DNA of 6,487 nucleotides, from positions 1 through 6,487 of the forward strand of contig JAOTXR010000127.1 of the NCBI GenBank assembly GCA_029862285.1, in the 5' to 3' direction. Positions 6,476 through 6,487 of the stretch are shown in pieces (the first letter of the stretch is position 1; each line of letters starts with the position of its first letter). Under the pieces are notes generated by a model. It was not told the DNA's origin and did no database searches. It saw nothing but the letters and a program-made list of their open reading frames with translations. The stretch comes from Gammaproteobacteria bacterium. Its GTDB lineage: Bacteria > Pseudomonadota > Gammaproteobacteria > Steroidobacterales > JABDKV01. The translations under genes were made by a program, and so were the position numbers.

Positions 6476-6487
6476 ATGCCGCAGCCA
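6476..6487 (+). CDS. Possible start of a further downstream gene (right edge)
   Basis: ATG 6476 begins MPQP, and the frame runs off the window. AGGA at 6470-6473 precedes it but with only 2 nt spacing. The distance of 14 nt after the previous stop would fit the same operon. Four codons are too few to judge. Confidence 0.2.

Overview
The window is GC-rich (by eye near 60% G+C), compact bacterial DNA with every convincing gene on the + strand. The encoded proteins suggest a Gram-negative, probably a gammaproteobacterium. The evidence is a short lipoprotein signal with a Cys-Val junction typical of outer-membrane lipoproteins, two inner-membrane proteins with positive-inside N-termini and large periplasmic parts, AGGAG-type ribosome sites, and very short gene junctions. 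The taxonomic placement is inference. No phage, transposon, tRNA, rRNA or CRISPR signature is visible.

Layout. (1) Positions 2-1276 hold the 3' part of a gene, open at the left edge, for an acidic, Ala/Gly/Asp/Glu-rich protein. It has Ala-rich helices and a well-ordered helical C-terminus. (2) Positions 1276-2487 start in the stop codon of gene 1 and encode a 403-aa lipoprotein. It has a possible CsgG/LpoB-like N-terminal region, a glycine-rich hydrophobic hairpin and a short BON-like strand pattern at the C-terminus. (3) A 129-bp spacer (2488-2616) contains a strong imperfect inverted repeat (2541-2567). (4) Positions 2617-4071 encode a 484-aa single-pass membrane protein with periplasmic TPR-like helix pairs and a PEGA-like C-terminal module. 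(5) Positions 4068-6461 overlap gene 3 by 4 nt, start with TTG behind a strong Shine-Dalgarno site, and encode a 797-aa protein. Its order is cytoplasmic FHA-like domain, membrane span, five PEGA-like repeats, and a SUMF1 (formylglycine-generating-enzyme-like) domain without the FGE catalytic cysteines. The last 26 bases may hold the start of another gene.

How they may work together (inference). Gene 2 would sit in the outer membrane. Genes 3 and 4 would be anchored in the inner membrane and reach into the periplasm through TPR, PEGA and SUMF1 modules. Gene 1 would be a soluble acidic partner. The cytoplasmic tails of genes 3 and 4 contain Thr-rich motifs next to an FHA-like fold, so phospho-dependent control is conceivable. 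The set looks like an undescribed envelope-spanning assembly or sensor. It recalls, without matching, the TagQRST-type regulators of type VI secretion (a lipoprotein plus a SUMF1-like protein). No enzymatic activity can be assigned from the sequence.
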